DNA of 53,315 nt from Dichomitus squalens LYAD-421 SS1. Lineage: Eukaryota; Basidiomycota; Agaricomycetes; Polyporales; Polyporaceae. Below are positions 11,755 through 27,764 of this stretch, piece after piece (position 1 is the first letter of the stretch; every line of letters begins with the position of its first letter). Both the position numbers and the translations under genes were made by a program. A model generated the notes under the pieces. It was not told the origin of the DNA and did not search any database. It saw only the letters and a program-made list of their open reading frames with translations. Location of the stretch: NCBI RefSeq assembly GCF_000275845.1, contig NW_006766885.1, positions 929,271 to 982,585 on the forward strand, read 5' to 3'.

Positions 11755-14575
11755 TCACAACAATCGGGTGATCACCCCGAGGCCCTGTTCCCAACGATCG
11801 GTCAGCGCGCCTCTCGGCGAAATGGCAAGGCGAGTGAACGTGCCTTGGTCTTTCCCTCTCTGAAAAGTAGCTTCATGCCCTCTTTGATGAACTCGGGCCG
11901 CGAGATGAACTCGAACGTGACCGTCGCGCGATCCCCGGTACGCAGGATGCCCTGTGGATGGTCCATCGACACTATTCGTACCGTCTGGCGCACAGCCTGT
12001 GGTCGCCTAGTCTCAGATCACGACAAATGCATCGCTCATGAAGACACGCACCCCGCAGTGCAGCATCGCCTGGTAGTTCCGCTGCAAGGTAGTGTTGTGG
12101 CTGCCGACCCACCCGTCAGAAATGAATGTCCCGGCGGAGACGCGATATACGCACTAGAGAATGAGCACCTGGCCCTCGAACTGCCTCACAGCTAACCAGG
12201 GACATAAGCGCGATAGCAGGAGTCGCACGCAGCACAGGACACACCTTTGGGCGGGGCATCGGTCTTGTGCACGAGCACCATCCCCTTCCGGATGTCCGCT
12301 CTTCGCACCCGCTTCAGCGCTAATGACACGCACTGTCCTGCCTCGGCGGATGCCACCCGCGCCCTGGTATGTGGATTCAGCATACACCTCGCTCGAGAGG
12401 CATCGCACGCACCGCTTGCGCTCGATGGACTTGATCACGGTGTTGTGGAAGTTGCCGTTCGAGTCGGGCCCGAAGAGAACTACGTCGCCCGACTTGACCG
12501 TGCCCGAGTTGAGGATGCCATCGACGACGGTGCCGACGTAGGGCACGGAGTACACTTCTGTTATCGAGTACTGCAGCGCACATCAGAAAGGATTACGGGA
12601 AATTGGAACCTAAAGAAGGCGGGGGCACCTCGAGGGGTTGGTCGGTCAAGAACTTCTCGTGGTCGCCCTCGCTGGCGGGGAGTAGGTTCAAAAAGGTGCG
12701 CAGCTGTGAAGACACATCGGTCCTGCAGGGCCCAGCGTAGAGGGCGAAGCAAGACGTACGAAGTCTAGACCCTCCCCGGTGACGTTCGAGGTCTGGAATA
12801 CGGGAGCTAATCTGCCAGTGCCTCGGATAAGTTGCGCGGATCTTCCAGCCCCAATAACAGAGCGCTTCTACGTACCGCTCCTTCCCGAACAGCTGGGCGA
12901 CCGTAACGGCAGCCTCCATCGACTTCACGAATACCGGAGTTTTCCTGAGATCGCGGGAACGTGAAGAGACGGAGGGAAGAAGAGGAAAGAATCAGCCTGC
13001 GTATTGCATAAGCACCGAATGAAAGCGGAACTAACCTGCATCCTGGACTGCGCAGGATCTTGGATACTTGCTCCACCGTCTTCGCAAGCACATTTGGCGG
13101 AGTCATATCAATCTAGCGTTGGACGTGTGCTATTCATATAGTATATGGGCCCACGGCTAGGATTAGACATACCTTCGTGATGCATACCACCACAGGCACG
13201 CTCAACGCTAATGCGATAGCAAGATGCTCTTTGGACATGCCAATGAGTCCTGCGTTACCGCCGACTATCAGGATGACGCAAGAAGGGGAACCTGACGTCA
13301 AGCCGTATAATGTGGTCTTGAGATATCGCTCGTGCCCAGCGAGGTCTAGACGTCAGGAGCCGTCATGATTCACCGCGCATATGCGGATACAGTTCGATAG
13401 AACGGACCACTGAAGGAGATGATCTTGGAGGCTTGTATTGAGATTTCCTCCCACCCCATCTTTTCGTGTCGGATGACCTCAGGGTCGTTGGAGTGGGCTG
13501 TGTTGGGCAAGATAGGCTTGCCGGTAGGTCCGAAGCCCAGAATCTGGGAGACGTTCATGTGGACTCCTGCGAAGGTGGAACGTTGATTGCAGCCATACCT
13601 CCATACCCACGCTCGAGGTTCTCCCGCTTTCTATTTCATGTTTATGTCTGAACAAACTCACTCGTGCGCGCCCTCTACCGTCGTCTAATTGGCCTGAGAT
13701 ATGAGGGTATAGGTTTGTACCGGAAGAGTAGATTGTTTGTGGATTGTGAGAGGAGGCGCACCTCGCGTCAAGACACCTAATGTAGTTGATTTCCCGCTGT
13801 CCACATTGCCCACCACAGCGCACCGCACCTCGGGCGTCGAAGCGACGTCGCGCGGGGGTAATCGTAACAACAGCACGGCCCTCGGAGAGTCGGCCCTCGT
13901 GTCGAATAGTACCGACGTCTTTGGATTACAATGTGCTTCAGCTCTTTGGAGGATTGTACATCAACCGCATACGAGCACGCACCTTCCCTCCGACCTCATC
14001 CACCACCGTCGTCGTCTCCGCAATAATGATGTCGAGCTCTTCCGCAGTTCTTCGCGTCCCCTGGCATGATGCCTCCTCCGTCGCAGGCTGCCCAGCGAAT
14101 AGCCTAGCGTTCGGCGGGTGCGCACCTATTCGGAAGACGTACTCGCCGAAGTTCCGTGTGAGTAACGATGCGATCAGGTTCCGCGCCGTCTCGATGTTCT
14201 CTGGTATTCGCGACAACAACAACGTCTGCGCCCCCGCATGGCCAATCAGAAGAGTTGGCGATGATTGTTCAACCTAGATCAATACCCGTCCGGGAGAATC
14301 GAAGCGTCAGGGTACCTCACCTGGAGCTGCTCATCGATATCCGACATCGCTGCATCTCCATTGCCAGCCCCGGCGGGCCCTATTGGCTCTTTGGGTGCTG
14401 GCTCGACTACTTCAGTCGTGTTGCTCTCTTTCCGCGCATGCGCTTTGGCCGCCGTCGGCTTCTTCGCGTCCTTCTCCAGCTTCGCCCGCTCAGCCGTGGC
14501 GTGGGCGCGCTGCTTCGCGACCTCGCGGTGCGATATCTCGTCTATCTCGGTTTGGAATGTTCGTAAGCTGGTCAT
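11755..14575 (-). CDS. GTPBP1/GTPBP2-like translational GTPase
   Basis: Sixteen exons were rebuilt from 14575 to 11755 with consistent phases; introns are 47-91 bp. The N-terminal domain (starting [14 protein letters not shown]) is followed by [13 protein letters not shown] and the GTPase: P-loop GNVDSGKST, switch region [19 protein letters not shown]3 motif [12 protein letters not shown]4 motif TKID. The EF-Tu-like beta-barrel part contains [26 protein letters not shown] and [16 protein letters not shown], ending GLGVITRLL. This is the GTPBP1 family, linked in animals to ribosome-associated quality control and mRNA turnover; the fungal role is inferred. The G3 motif is restored only if the donor is GTCCGT at 13407. 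An intron 13982-13919 (acceptor AAAG) is needed to keep the frame before the P-loop. The last intron, 11843-11785, starts with GC, not GT. The protein is about 660 aa. Confidence 0.88.
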
Positions 14576-15160
14576 GGCGCCAGTGTTGTATGCGTATGAG
14601 GGGGTCCAGGCTTCTTAGGGACCACGGCGCCGCAAGTGGACTATATGCGCGTTGGAGAACGCGAGTCAGGACCAGTCAAAGTTGGAAGCTACAACTGCTC
14701 GTGCTATTGCTGTCGATATGTCACTGGATGCCATGACTCGTCACGCCCAGCCTCTTCCGCCCGGAACCTGGGACACAGCCTGGCCTCACAAGTCATAACC
14801 AGCGGCATATTCTAGATGAGACCATGCTTTTGGCCGCCAGTCAACTGTGAGAGCATCGCTCAGCTGGGAAACGTCGACGTACTGTAGGAAAAAGCGCGAA
14901 GAGAACAGGTCACAGTGTGCCATAGACGCCAACACGTGAGGTCATCTTTGATGAGACGCCCATTGCCGGTGGCTCACCACAAGCTCGTCGTGGTTCGCAT
15001 CGACCGCTCTCCATCTCAACCAGCACCTCGAGCCCTCATTTCGCACTGGCATGCGAATTCTCAATCTACTTGACTACTCATAACCTTGGCGACTAGGTGG
15101 ATTCACCTTCAAGGTCCACATCTCGGCATTGGGCGTGTAACGCAATAGCCATCTACCGTG
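14576..15160. other. Divergent promoter region
   Basis: The stretch separates the minus-strand GTPase gene from the plus-strand coiled-coil gene, so it should drive both. No clear TATA box on either side. Confidence 0.5.
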
Positions 15161-17356
15161 ATGTCCTTCAATGCGGGCCCGTCCCGCCTTCCGATACCAC
15201 GCAACCTCACAGGCAGCAGACCTGGACTCATCGATCCTACACAGCCAGCGCGCATCCTGCGCGAGAAGGGCTCAACGCTCTTGTTCGCGTCCTTCGATCC
15301 CCTCGCAGCCACTGGTGTACCCCGCTCGCGCAAACCACGCGCTCCCGATTTTGAGACGCCTCCGAAGCGTATCGTGATTGAAACGCCACCGTTGGGATCC
15401 GCCAGGGGTTCAAGATGGCGATTCGTGCCCCGCGCGCGTCGCGCTCATGGGGTGGAGAACGAGGGAGTGTGGCCGAGGAAGGTTATCCTATGCGAGTAAG
15501 TAGCTCATTTCTGCTTAGGGTGGTGAACCACTGCGCGTCGAGAGACCATCTGCGCGAGTTGCTGTGGACTCTCAAGCATTGTTTCATACAAGTCACTTCC
15601 GTCTTCAACCATCTTCATTGCTTCTCTGAATAGTAGCACGCTAACCATGAGCATGCGCATGTAGCGAACCTGTGGTTCTCTCAGAGGACCAATGGGACAT
15701 ATACAAGCTTGATCCCGCCTACGACTGCTACATCCCCGCACCTCCTGCGCTCACGATGATCCGCCGCAAGGACCCTCACGAGGCTCATGTGCACACGCAC
15801 TCTCATGCGGGCGTTCCGTCTGGCAATTCTAGGAAGCGCCGTCGATCGACCCCAGGTGATGTCGACGAACAACCACCCGGGCTCTCTAAGCGCTTCCGCG
15901 CTGTCGTCTCCCTGGTCACTGATGAAGAAGGGACTGAGATTGAGGATATCTCACAGTCTGATGAGGAAGAAGACGAGGTCGAGGATATCGTTGTCGAAGA
16001 GTTTCCGTATAAAGTTCCAAAGAGGGCAGACCGACGGCAGCAGCGTCGCAAGGAGCGCGAAGAGAAGACGAGGGAACGACGCGAGAAGCTGAAGGCGAAG
16101 ATGAACTCGTCTTCACAACACAATCGCCCGACCACACCCGAGATTGTCGACCTCACTATGGAAGACAACACTCCTCCCGACCTGTCGCCGCCACCCAACG
16201 GTACCGGCCCATATGCTACGAAGCGTAAAGGTACGCGCGTTGTCCTTTGTATGTTATACTATGTGCTAACATTAAGCATAGTTTTCTCGGGTCCCGACTC
16301 ACCAGAACAAACCTCCCCCAACCACGAAACGCAGTACAAGTCGAACAAACGCGCACGAACGCAGTCTCCTGAAAATTCACACAACGTGCCCAACAGAAAG
16401 CCATCCGAACGAGAACGGAGGAGGAGGGCACAGAATCAACAGACCTCACAAGAGTACCGGAATGGTCACAGAGAACCCATCTGGGCCGGCATCTTCGCTC
16501 AGAGTCCATGGGCCACTCCCCCTTCTTCGCAAACGTCTCAAGCTCCACCATCGACCGACGGTAGGTCACCACAGTCCATCTGCCCCCGGACGTGACCTCT
16601 TACGCTCAAGGTACAGATGCTCATAACACCGAGGAAGCTGCCCCGGAGTCCGAGCCTATAGACGAGGATGCTGAACGCCGGGCAGCTATCGAAGAGTCCC
16701 GGCGCAAGCTTGCGGAACTCGAGAAGGACAGGCCGCTCTGGGAGCAAGAAGCCTGCAAGCGCGAACAGCAGCAGCGAGCGGAAGAGCAGGCCCGCCGTGC
16801 TCGAGAAGAAGCCGAGCGCCGCCGAGCCGCCGAGGCAGCAGCTCGCGAGGAGCAGCGGCGCCGCCATGCAGCAGCCGCTGCAGCACAAGCAGAAGAGCGT
16901 GCGCAAGCCGAGCGGATCCGCGCTGAACGCGAGCGCGAAGAGCGCAGACGTCGTGAGCGTGAGCGGTGGTCGTACGGTCCCTGGACCGCTACCCGCGCAA
17001 TTGAGCGGTATAAGGTGCTCTGCGAGGCCTTCGACGCCGCGAAATTCACCAAGGAGAACCCGGTCGAGTTCGAGACAGTGCCTTGGCCCGTGCTGCATTC
17101 GCCGGTGACGCTGCGAGTGGAGGACATCGACTGGGCGTCGGTGGAGGCGTTCTTCGAGGCCGCGCGGCGTCACTTGCGTGCTCAGGACTACAAGGTTTTC
17201 GTCGAAAAGAGCCACAAGCGGTTCCATCCTGACCGGTGGCGGGCGCGTGGCGTGCTCAAGAGCCTCGAGGACGAAGAGCTTCGCGGGAACCTAGAGGTCG
17301 CGGCCAATACCGTCGCTCAGGCACTCACGCCGATATGGAGGGAGATGAGAGGCTGA
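15161..17356 (+). CDS. Coiled-coil protein with NFKBIL1/J-like C-terminal domain
   Basis: Four exons (15161-15495, 15665-16230, 16282-16560, 16611-17356) give 641 aa. The first intron is 169 bp, longer than the other two (about 50 bp). The N-terminal half is Pro/Ser-rich with basic and acidic patches (DEEEDEVEDIVVEE, then a Lys/Arg/Glu helix). About 130 residues of Ala/Arg/Glu-rich coiled coil follow (ELEKDRPLWEQEACKREQQ onward). The C-terminal ~90 residues are compact: VPWPVLHSP, ASVEAFFEAARRHL, SHKRFHPDRW and VAQALTPIW. The order 'PWP...(R/K)xHPD(R/K)...ALxxxW' resembles the end of NFKBIL1 (IkBL), a nuclear protein tied to splicing and NF-kB control in animals; the HPD is also the J-domain signature. 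The family assignment is inference, and function in fungi is unknown to me. Confidence 0.75.
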
Positions 17357-18206
17357 CGGCTTGGTTGCCGATGTTGATTTATGGAAGCTTCGTGGCAAGT
17401 ATGACGGACGGTCGCGGTCTCAAAATATGTATCAGCTGAGCATTGTATTTCTGGATCATACCCCTTCATAATGTGGAGAGACACCTTCGCGAATCACCCC
17501 AAGGACTTTCGGTAGCGCTGGCAAGAAATTCACATATAGCTAAACCCCAGGTGCGTCAGTCTACAATGGTCGCCGGACCCATTCACTTTAAGACTAACAA
17601 TAACCGTTCATTAACAGTGGCTTTGCCCTACATACTTCCGTTGTCCCCGCGAATCGTTCGAAAGAACGTCTCTCGCCTCGCGACGCCCCTTAGTGTACCG
17701 CGGATTATCCAGCTCAGGCGACTGGACCCACAACTACTCACTGCTCATTCACAGATCGCGTTCCTCGATCGTATCTCACGACTTCTCGACGCGTAATTTC
17801 GTGAGAGGGTCCACCTCATTTCCCGCTTCGTCCGGAGTCCCGCTCGCCGCCCGATCGTCAATCGAGTCGCCGCTGACATCGTCTTCTACGATCGCCAGTA
17901 TCCTTGAGGTAAAGTTACGGCCATAAACGGATTCGCCGAGCGTCGCGCTGCAGTCTTCTAGTATCGCCGACGTCAGATTGTCCTTCTGACCGTCGCAAAC
18001 CCTGGCGGATTGATCATGCGAACGCGATCGAATATCATAACGTGGCCATTTCTCGCTTCATAAAAGGAGCAACCTCGCGTGGGCGCGTCGAAGGTCCTGC
18101 GAACGACGAGATTTTCCCAATTATACTCCGATCAGGTATATCTAGGAACCCTACATCACGTTCGCGGCGCGATCCTTGTCGAGCCTGTCCAGTGACGTCT
18201 GACAAG
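17357..18206. other. Intergenic; promoter of CBM1 gene
   Basis: No gene recognised. A TATA-like CATAAAAGG at about 18058-18066, 140 bp before the next ATG, is a plausible core promoter. Confidence 0.45.
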
Positions 18207-19244
18207 ATGCTCTACAGCATCCTCATTGCTTTCAGCGTTTTCCTTTTCACTGCGCGGGTCTCCGCTCAGTCCCCTGTCTGGGGGCAGTGCGGTGGTGTGG
18301 GATGGTGAGTAGGTTTACGGGCCTTTCCCAAGTTCCCGACGTCTTGGTGTGCACATTGTGCAAGCATTTTTTTGCGGATCAAGGAGCCGCTTGGCGGACG
18401 CTGTGTGTTTGGCAGTTCCATTTGTCTGACAAGCTAGCACAGGGCCGGGAGCACGACCTGCGCTGCGGGGTCCGTCTGTACGGAGCTAAATGAATGTACG
18501 TGCATCTATCCATGAATTTTTGAGCTTTGACGACATGACGCGCGTCCGTGAACGACGGTCGCTGCGTGGTTGTATTGAACTCTGCATTATGCGCACACAG
18601 ATTACTCGCAGTGTGTTCCAGGGACCGTGGTGACGAGCACTGTTCCGAGCTCCAGCACCACACCTACTACAACGGTGACGGTCCCCCAGCCGCCCAGCAC
18701 GACGTCAAGTGGTGCAACGCCAACTGGGTCCCAAATCCGCGCCGTGGAGACTCCTGTGTACCATTTCTACCTGCAGAACAACGGTGCGGCATCTGCGTTG
18801 CTCCCTCTCCCGGTTCCTCCCGTGGCGTAGCGCTCCGCATACGTCAGTGTAGTAGAGCAGCCAGAGCTGACAGTCACTCCTATCCTGCTGCGCGGGCACA
18901 TTACAGATGGGACGCCCGTCCTCGGCCCTGAGGCGTCGTCAGGGTACTTCACGATCGGGAACACCATCTCGCTCAACAACGCAGACGGGAGCAAACTCTA
19001 CCTCAACCTGAACGAGACCGTTTCCACCTCGTACATACCGCTCACCCTCGACGCGGTTGCGACGACGACCGACTGGGCCCTCGAGGGAGACACGATCATC
19101 ACGACCGACCCGCGGGAGCTTAATTTCCTCGCGTGCGCCACGAGTGACTCGAACTACTACGACGTATACCTCCAAACCGGGAACGACACACCCACGGGTA
19201 GCTCCTGCTCGGCGGCGACTTTGCACTTGCCGTGCCTGTGCTGA
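18207..19244 (+). CDS. Secreted CBM1 protein with uncharacterised C-terminal domain
   Basis: Exons 18207-18304, 18443-18495, 18601-18783 and 18907-19244 give 223 aa; the three introns (138, 105, 123 bp) are twice the local norm. A signal peptide (MLYSILIAFSVFLFTARVSA) leads directly into a complete family 1 cellulose-binding module: SPVWGQCGGVGW, STTCAAGSVC and YYSQCVPG, with four Cys and the planar aromatics that stack on cellulose. A Thr/Ser/Pro linker of about 50 residues follows. The rest (YHFYLQNNDGTPVLGPEASS, GYFTIGNTISLNNADG, TTDWALEGDTIITT, ending LHLPCLC) is a beta-rich domain with no catalytic motif I recognise. It probably acts outside the cell on or near cellulose. The last junction was chosen because it restores the NNDGTPVLGPE reading. 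Confidence 0.85.
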
Positions 19245-19553
19245 GGCAGTTTTCGGGACAGTATGTACGCCGAGGGGGAGGTTTTCTTGATGTATTGTAG
19301 CCACTGCAAGGCCGTGAATCACAACGCGGATATCTTAAGCGATGAAGGTTGTGTGCTGCGTATCCGGGTTCCGGCTGGGCAACGGGACGAAAATGCGTCC
19401 GCGGCGCAGTTCGAGGCGTTGCAGTGAACGCACTGCCCGAACGCGTCGCGACGGGGTAAGTCACGTGCTTGGTGAATATGAGGTCGGCGGCAATGGCCGC
19501 AGAAGAGCTGGCAGTGACCATATTCGTGGCTCCGAGGCTGCGAGAGCGGCAAG
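19245..19553. other. Short intergenic spacer
   Basis: About 310 bp between the CBM1 stop and the chitinase ATG; must hold the terminator of one gene and the promoter of the next. Nothing distinctive seen. Confidence 0.4.
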
Positions 19554-21434
19554 ATGAGCTCGTCCTCGTACGAACCAGTGCCTGCAGACTCAGACGCACC
19601 GCCGCCCTCGCCGTCTCCTCAAAAGGTCCGATCTCGTCTCATCACAATCCGTAGAATCCTCTTGTTCTCGATCACTGTCCTCGCCGTCTCCTTTGTAGCT
19701 TATAAATCAGGCCAGTGGACCGCAGACCAGAAGATATCAGTGCCTGGTCACGCGGAAGAAGATACCTCAGAGAAGCCCCAGTCACCCGTACCGTCAACAA
19801 ACAATACCGCACCTTCAAACACCTCAAATAACAGCACAGACATGTCTTCCGCTGGAAAGTACAGCGTCGGCTAGTGAGTTCTAACCTTTGCGCAGGTATG
19901 ATGTCATCGTTCATGATTGTCGTTTCTTTATCTAGCTTCGTGAACTGGTGAGTCAAGATATGTGGCTCTTTGCACACCAGCAGAAGTGGCGGATGAGACA
20001 ACCGCCTCGTTGCTTTGGATGCTGCCTCGGAAGCCACATAAACCATGAGTACATATATATGTGAACTTTTCGTGCTCACCATCTCTGCAGGGGAATCTAC
20101 GGAAGAAAGTTCCCACCTTCACTCATTCCCGTCGACGACCTCACGTGCGTTCGAAGATCTATAATTCTTCTGCTCCACTTCATGATTGAACCGCAGACAC
20201 ATTCTATACGCATTCGCCAACGTCAAGTCCGATAGCGGAGAAGTCGTACTTTCCGATACCTGGGCAGATACCGATATTCATTACCCTGGGGATTCTTGGA
20301 ACGATAGTGGCAAGAACCTCTATGGCAACTTCAAAGCAATCTACAAGCTCAAGCAGCAACACCGCCACCTGAAGGTCATCCTATCCATCGGTGGCTGGAC
20401 CTATTCCCCTAACTTCCACCCTGTCGTTGTGAACCCGGCCCTGCGCTCCAAGTCTGTTGCATCTGCCATTCGGCTATTAGAAGACCACGGACTGGATGGG
20501 CTCGACATCGACTACGAGTATCCGCAGAACGACGAACAAGCGCGCGGTTACGTGGCCCTCCTTCAGGAACTGAGAGCAGGGCTCGACGCCCACGCGAGCC
20601 GCAAAGGGGCTGATTACAGGTTCCTATTAACAGTAAGCTTCTTCGCACTGCGCACAGATCACAGAAGACAGTCGCTAACGAGCTTATGACGCGTCCACCT
20701 CTCAGATTGCAGCTCCTTGCGGCCCTGACAACTACCAGAAGCTGCACGTACGCGAGATGGACCAGTCGCTCGACTTCTGGAACATGATGGCCTACGACTT
20801 CGGTGAGTCGTAAGGTCCCGGGCGCAGCTTATTCTTGCAGCCTAATTGACCTTCTCTGGCAGCCGGTTCCTGGGACAAGGTCGCGGGCCACCAGGCGAAC
20901 GTCTTCGGTGGCCAAATCAGTGCTTCTCAGGCTATCAGCTGGTACATCGGCCAGGGCGTCCCACGCGACAAGATTGTCGTCGGCGTCCCCCTCTACGGGA
21001 GAAGCTTCATGAACACCGAGGGCCCTGGCGCTCCCTTCAATGGTCTCGGGCCTGGCAGCTGGGAGCAAGGCGTGTACGATTACCGCGCGCTCCCGCTCCC
21101 AGGCTCGTACGTCTTCCAGGACGACAAGGCGATCGCGAGCTGGACGTACGACTACAACAAGAAAGAGATGATCAGCTTCGACTCGGAGCAGGTCGGGCTC
21201 TGGAAGGGCGAGTGGATACGGCGCGAGGGGTTGCGAGGCAGCATGTTCTGGGAGCTAAGCGGAGACAAGGGCTCCCCCCGCGACGGCATGGAGTCAGGGC
21301 CCGGGAAAGACCCGCAGCCAGGGCGGAGTCTCGTGGCGGTCGTCAAAGATGCGATGGGCGAGCTGGACCGGAGCCCCAACTGGTTGCAGTACGAAGGGAG
21401 CCAATATGACAATCTGAGAGCTGGTATGCCGTAA
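19554..21434 (+). CDS. GH18 chitinase with N-terminal membrane anchor
   Basis: Six exons (19554-19873, 19936-19947, 20091-20144, 20197-20632, 20706-20802, 20863-21434) give 496 aa. Residues about 1-30 are Ser/Pro-rich with basic residues, then a hydrophobic span (ILLFSITVLAVSFVAYKSG) makes a signal anchor; the following Ser/Thr/Asn-rich stalk leads to the catalytic barrel. GH18 landmarks: YSVGYFVNWGIYGRKF, VILSIGGWTYS (SxGG), the catalytic DGLDIDYEYP with its acid Glu, MAYDF, VGVPLYGRSF and the late Trp in GSMFWELSGDK. The enzyme cleaves chitin beta-1,4 bonds; as a type II membrane protein it would face the secretory lumen or cell wall, fitting wall remodelling more than nutrition (inference). 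Exon 2 is only 12 nt and is required to form YFVNWG. There is no chitin-binding module. Confidence 0.93.
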
Positions 21435-23857
21435 GAGGTACGGACAAAGACGAGTTCTGTACGATATATAGGTACGATCGCCTTCACGATCCTATAACTC
21501 GTGACGGCACGCTGACGTACGGACTCAGCTATGATATGTATCTGATAATCGTCACTGAACAAGGTCCGGGCTAGTGCGTAGTCAGAGGAAGACTACCGGC
21601 TGAGGCGCGTATCTTCGAACGCTAGTTTTCAAAGACGTCGCGGCTAAGACTCAATGAGTACGGCATCGTCTGCTGGAAGAAGACACCTTTCACATAATGT
21701 GCTACTTGGTTCCATCTTTCACCTTTCCGAGTCTGATAGGGGGGACCGCACTCTAGTTAGATCCTCGCAGCGCCTGTCATCTGTTCTTGAATAGTTGCCT
21801 ATTCCGGACACATGAAGCGCTATGGCATGAAGCTGGCCACATTCATTCAAAACTAGCACATGTCCCCGCGTATCAAATAAATGGAGCGGCGAGCGCAAAT
21901 GAACTGAACTCGGATGCAAGTGGCGGCCCTAGGACGCCTCCGACACTATCGGTAAGTCGATCATGACGTCTTGGGTACACCCTGCACAACAGTGGCTTCC
22001 CCAGGTCAGCGCGAACTGCGGTCACCTCGCAGTGCAATTGAGCTTCCGTATAGACGTACGCGCGCGCACCCCCGGATTTGCGGTACATCTCATTTACTAA
22101 AAGTTTAGTGGCAGGATCTCTGCTTATCCAGCTGCCGGCAGGATCCTCCCCCTGTCTTCTGTGGCCAACCTTCGCGTCAGTAGTGACTCGCGCGATCCGA
22201 ATTAGTCGGGCCTATCGACTCTACGCCCTATCCATCCGGATATTCAGGTCGCGGTATCGGCGATCCATGCAAGACGATCCCGTCGTATCTCCGCTCATCT
22301 CCGGCGGGGCCGTTCCAGACAGAATTTATCTCTCCGACTCGCTATCGCCCTTCTCGCCGATTCAAACCCAGACATCTCCCTACTCCCCGTGCAGACCTGC
22401 GCGATCTCTCTCTCACGATCTGTGCTTTCCCTCCACCTCCGTCGAGGCCGGAGTTGGGCCGAGAAAACATAGGAGTTAGAGTGGCGTTACGTGTACCTGT
22501 GAACCTTCCTTTACGCTCTCATGAGGTAATCGAAGAGTCAGGAAGGTGGACGAGCAAGCAGACAGCAACCTCATGTCAACCTAGGACAGAACGTCCAACT
22601 CAGCGCAAGCCGCATGAGATCGCAATGAAGAAGTTGGACTCCATCGACCCTGATCAGCAATACGAACTGCCGTAAACCGACCGAGGCGCCCCACCGCAGA
22701 CACGCACGGTGCTGCAGCAGCGCGTTCGATCATTTTCTCCGATCGCAATGAAGTTCAAGGACCGGAATGCTAAGGGCGAGACGTGGCGCAGCAACTCGGC
22801 ACGCGGTGAGGGCGTGTTTTCGTCATGACGCAGTGTGGGATAGCTTTTAGCGAATTGGGCAGTAGATATTACCCTCCCAGGGCCCAGCGCGCTGAGGCTT
22901 GTGAGCTCTCGTGGCTTCTCCAGCTGATCCTCAACCGTCGCTAGCAGCCGTGTCCTGATTTCTGTCTCCGTGCTGCTCGTTGTCGTGCCCAGGACTGTCC
23001 GCGCAAGGTGGGTGGCCCTGGCGACCGTTTCCCTAGTATTCATATTCGGGGGTGTACACTCGCATAAATTGCCGATATGAATACCAAGTACTCGTATCCT
23101 GATCTGCAGAAGGACACCGTCGTCTGGACGCACCGGCCATCCCGAGCAGTCTGCCGCAGGATCAGAGTTAGACTTTGCGCCACCCCTCGCGCATGCCATA
23201 CATCACATCATATCGCTGCAGTCAAACGACGGCTGGCCAATACGAGGCGTGTGGTAAATGCCAACTAGTCCAGACGTCGTCCGAGCAGTGCGCTATGCCG
23301 ACATCCCCACACCTCTTGCTCAGGAGCAATCCGCAACGCACCGCACTATGTCACCAACACGGGGCGCTGAATGGGCATGTTCGTTACCTTGCTCGCCGGC
23401 GCTACCTGATTGTGGCCTCGCCGGACCGTTGTGACATGTGTTGACGAAATAGTGAACCCAGATACCGGCTTGCATGCCAATCGTCCCCATCGCCCCTTGT
23501 AGGTCCACAACGCTAGCCTGATCCGCGCGGCTGCCACGCGTTGATTTTGTACAAGTGGCATACTCTAGTGCACCCGTCCCTCAGATTAGATCTTGAACTC
23601 GTGTAACCAAGAAATTGTTTCAGCAGCGAGCTAGACACCGCTAGATCGCGAACAGCAGTGGTGTACATGTAGCGGACGTGGTATTACATACATACGCAGT
23701 CATTCTCTCTGGGTAGTCATATCGATATCCTCCACAACGATAAATACGTAGTGGTCCACGGGGGTATAGGTCAGCAAATGCAGCCGCAGTGACTCGTGCA
23801 AAGGGCCTTGTGCGTTGCGATCGCTGCAGCAAGAGTGTGGCCGGCAGCCATAGCATA
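21435..23857. other. 2.4-kb gene-poor stretch
   Basis: No gene I can support. A minus-strand frame at 23199-22654 stays open for 181 codons with some helix-like sequence (THLARTVLGTTTSSTETEIR) but has no recognisable domain. A pyrimidine-rich plus-strand run at 22370-22445 resembles a 5' UTR. Intron-like signals are scattered and inconclusive. Confidence 0.35.

Positions 23858-27764
<3,907 letters not shown>

Noticed and set aside
13346..13410. Apparent Asp to Asn change in the GTPase G3 motif
   Set aside because: It arises only with the donor three bases upstream; using GTCCGT at 13407 gives the normal DLAGH.
13919..13982. Apparent frameshifts in the GTPBP1-like gene before the P-loop
   Set aside because: A 64-bp intron with GTGCGT donor and AAAG acceptor restores the frame and phase through the next splice site, so no lesion is needed.
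22654..23199. 181-codon minus-strand open frame
   Set aside because: No recognisable domain, no neighbouring exons, and composition like other chance frames in this GC-rich region.
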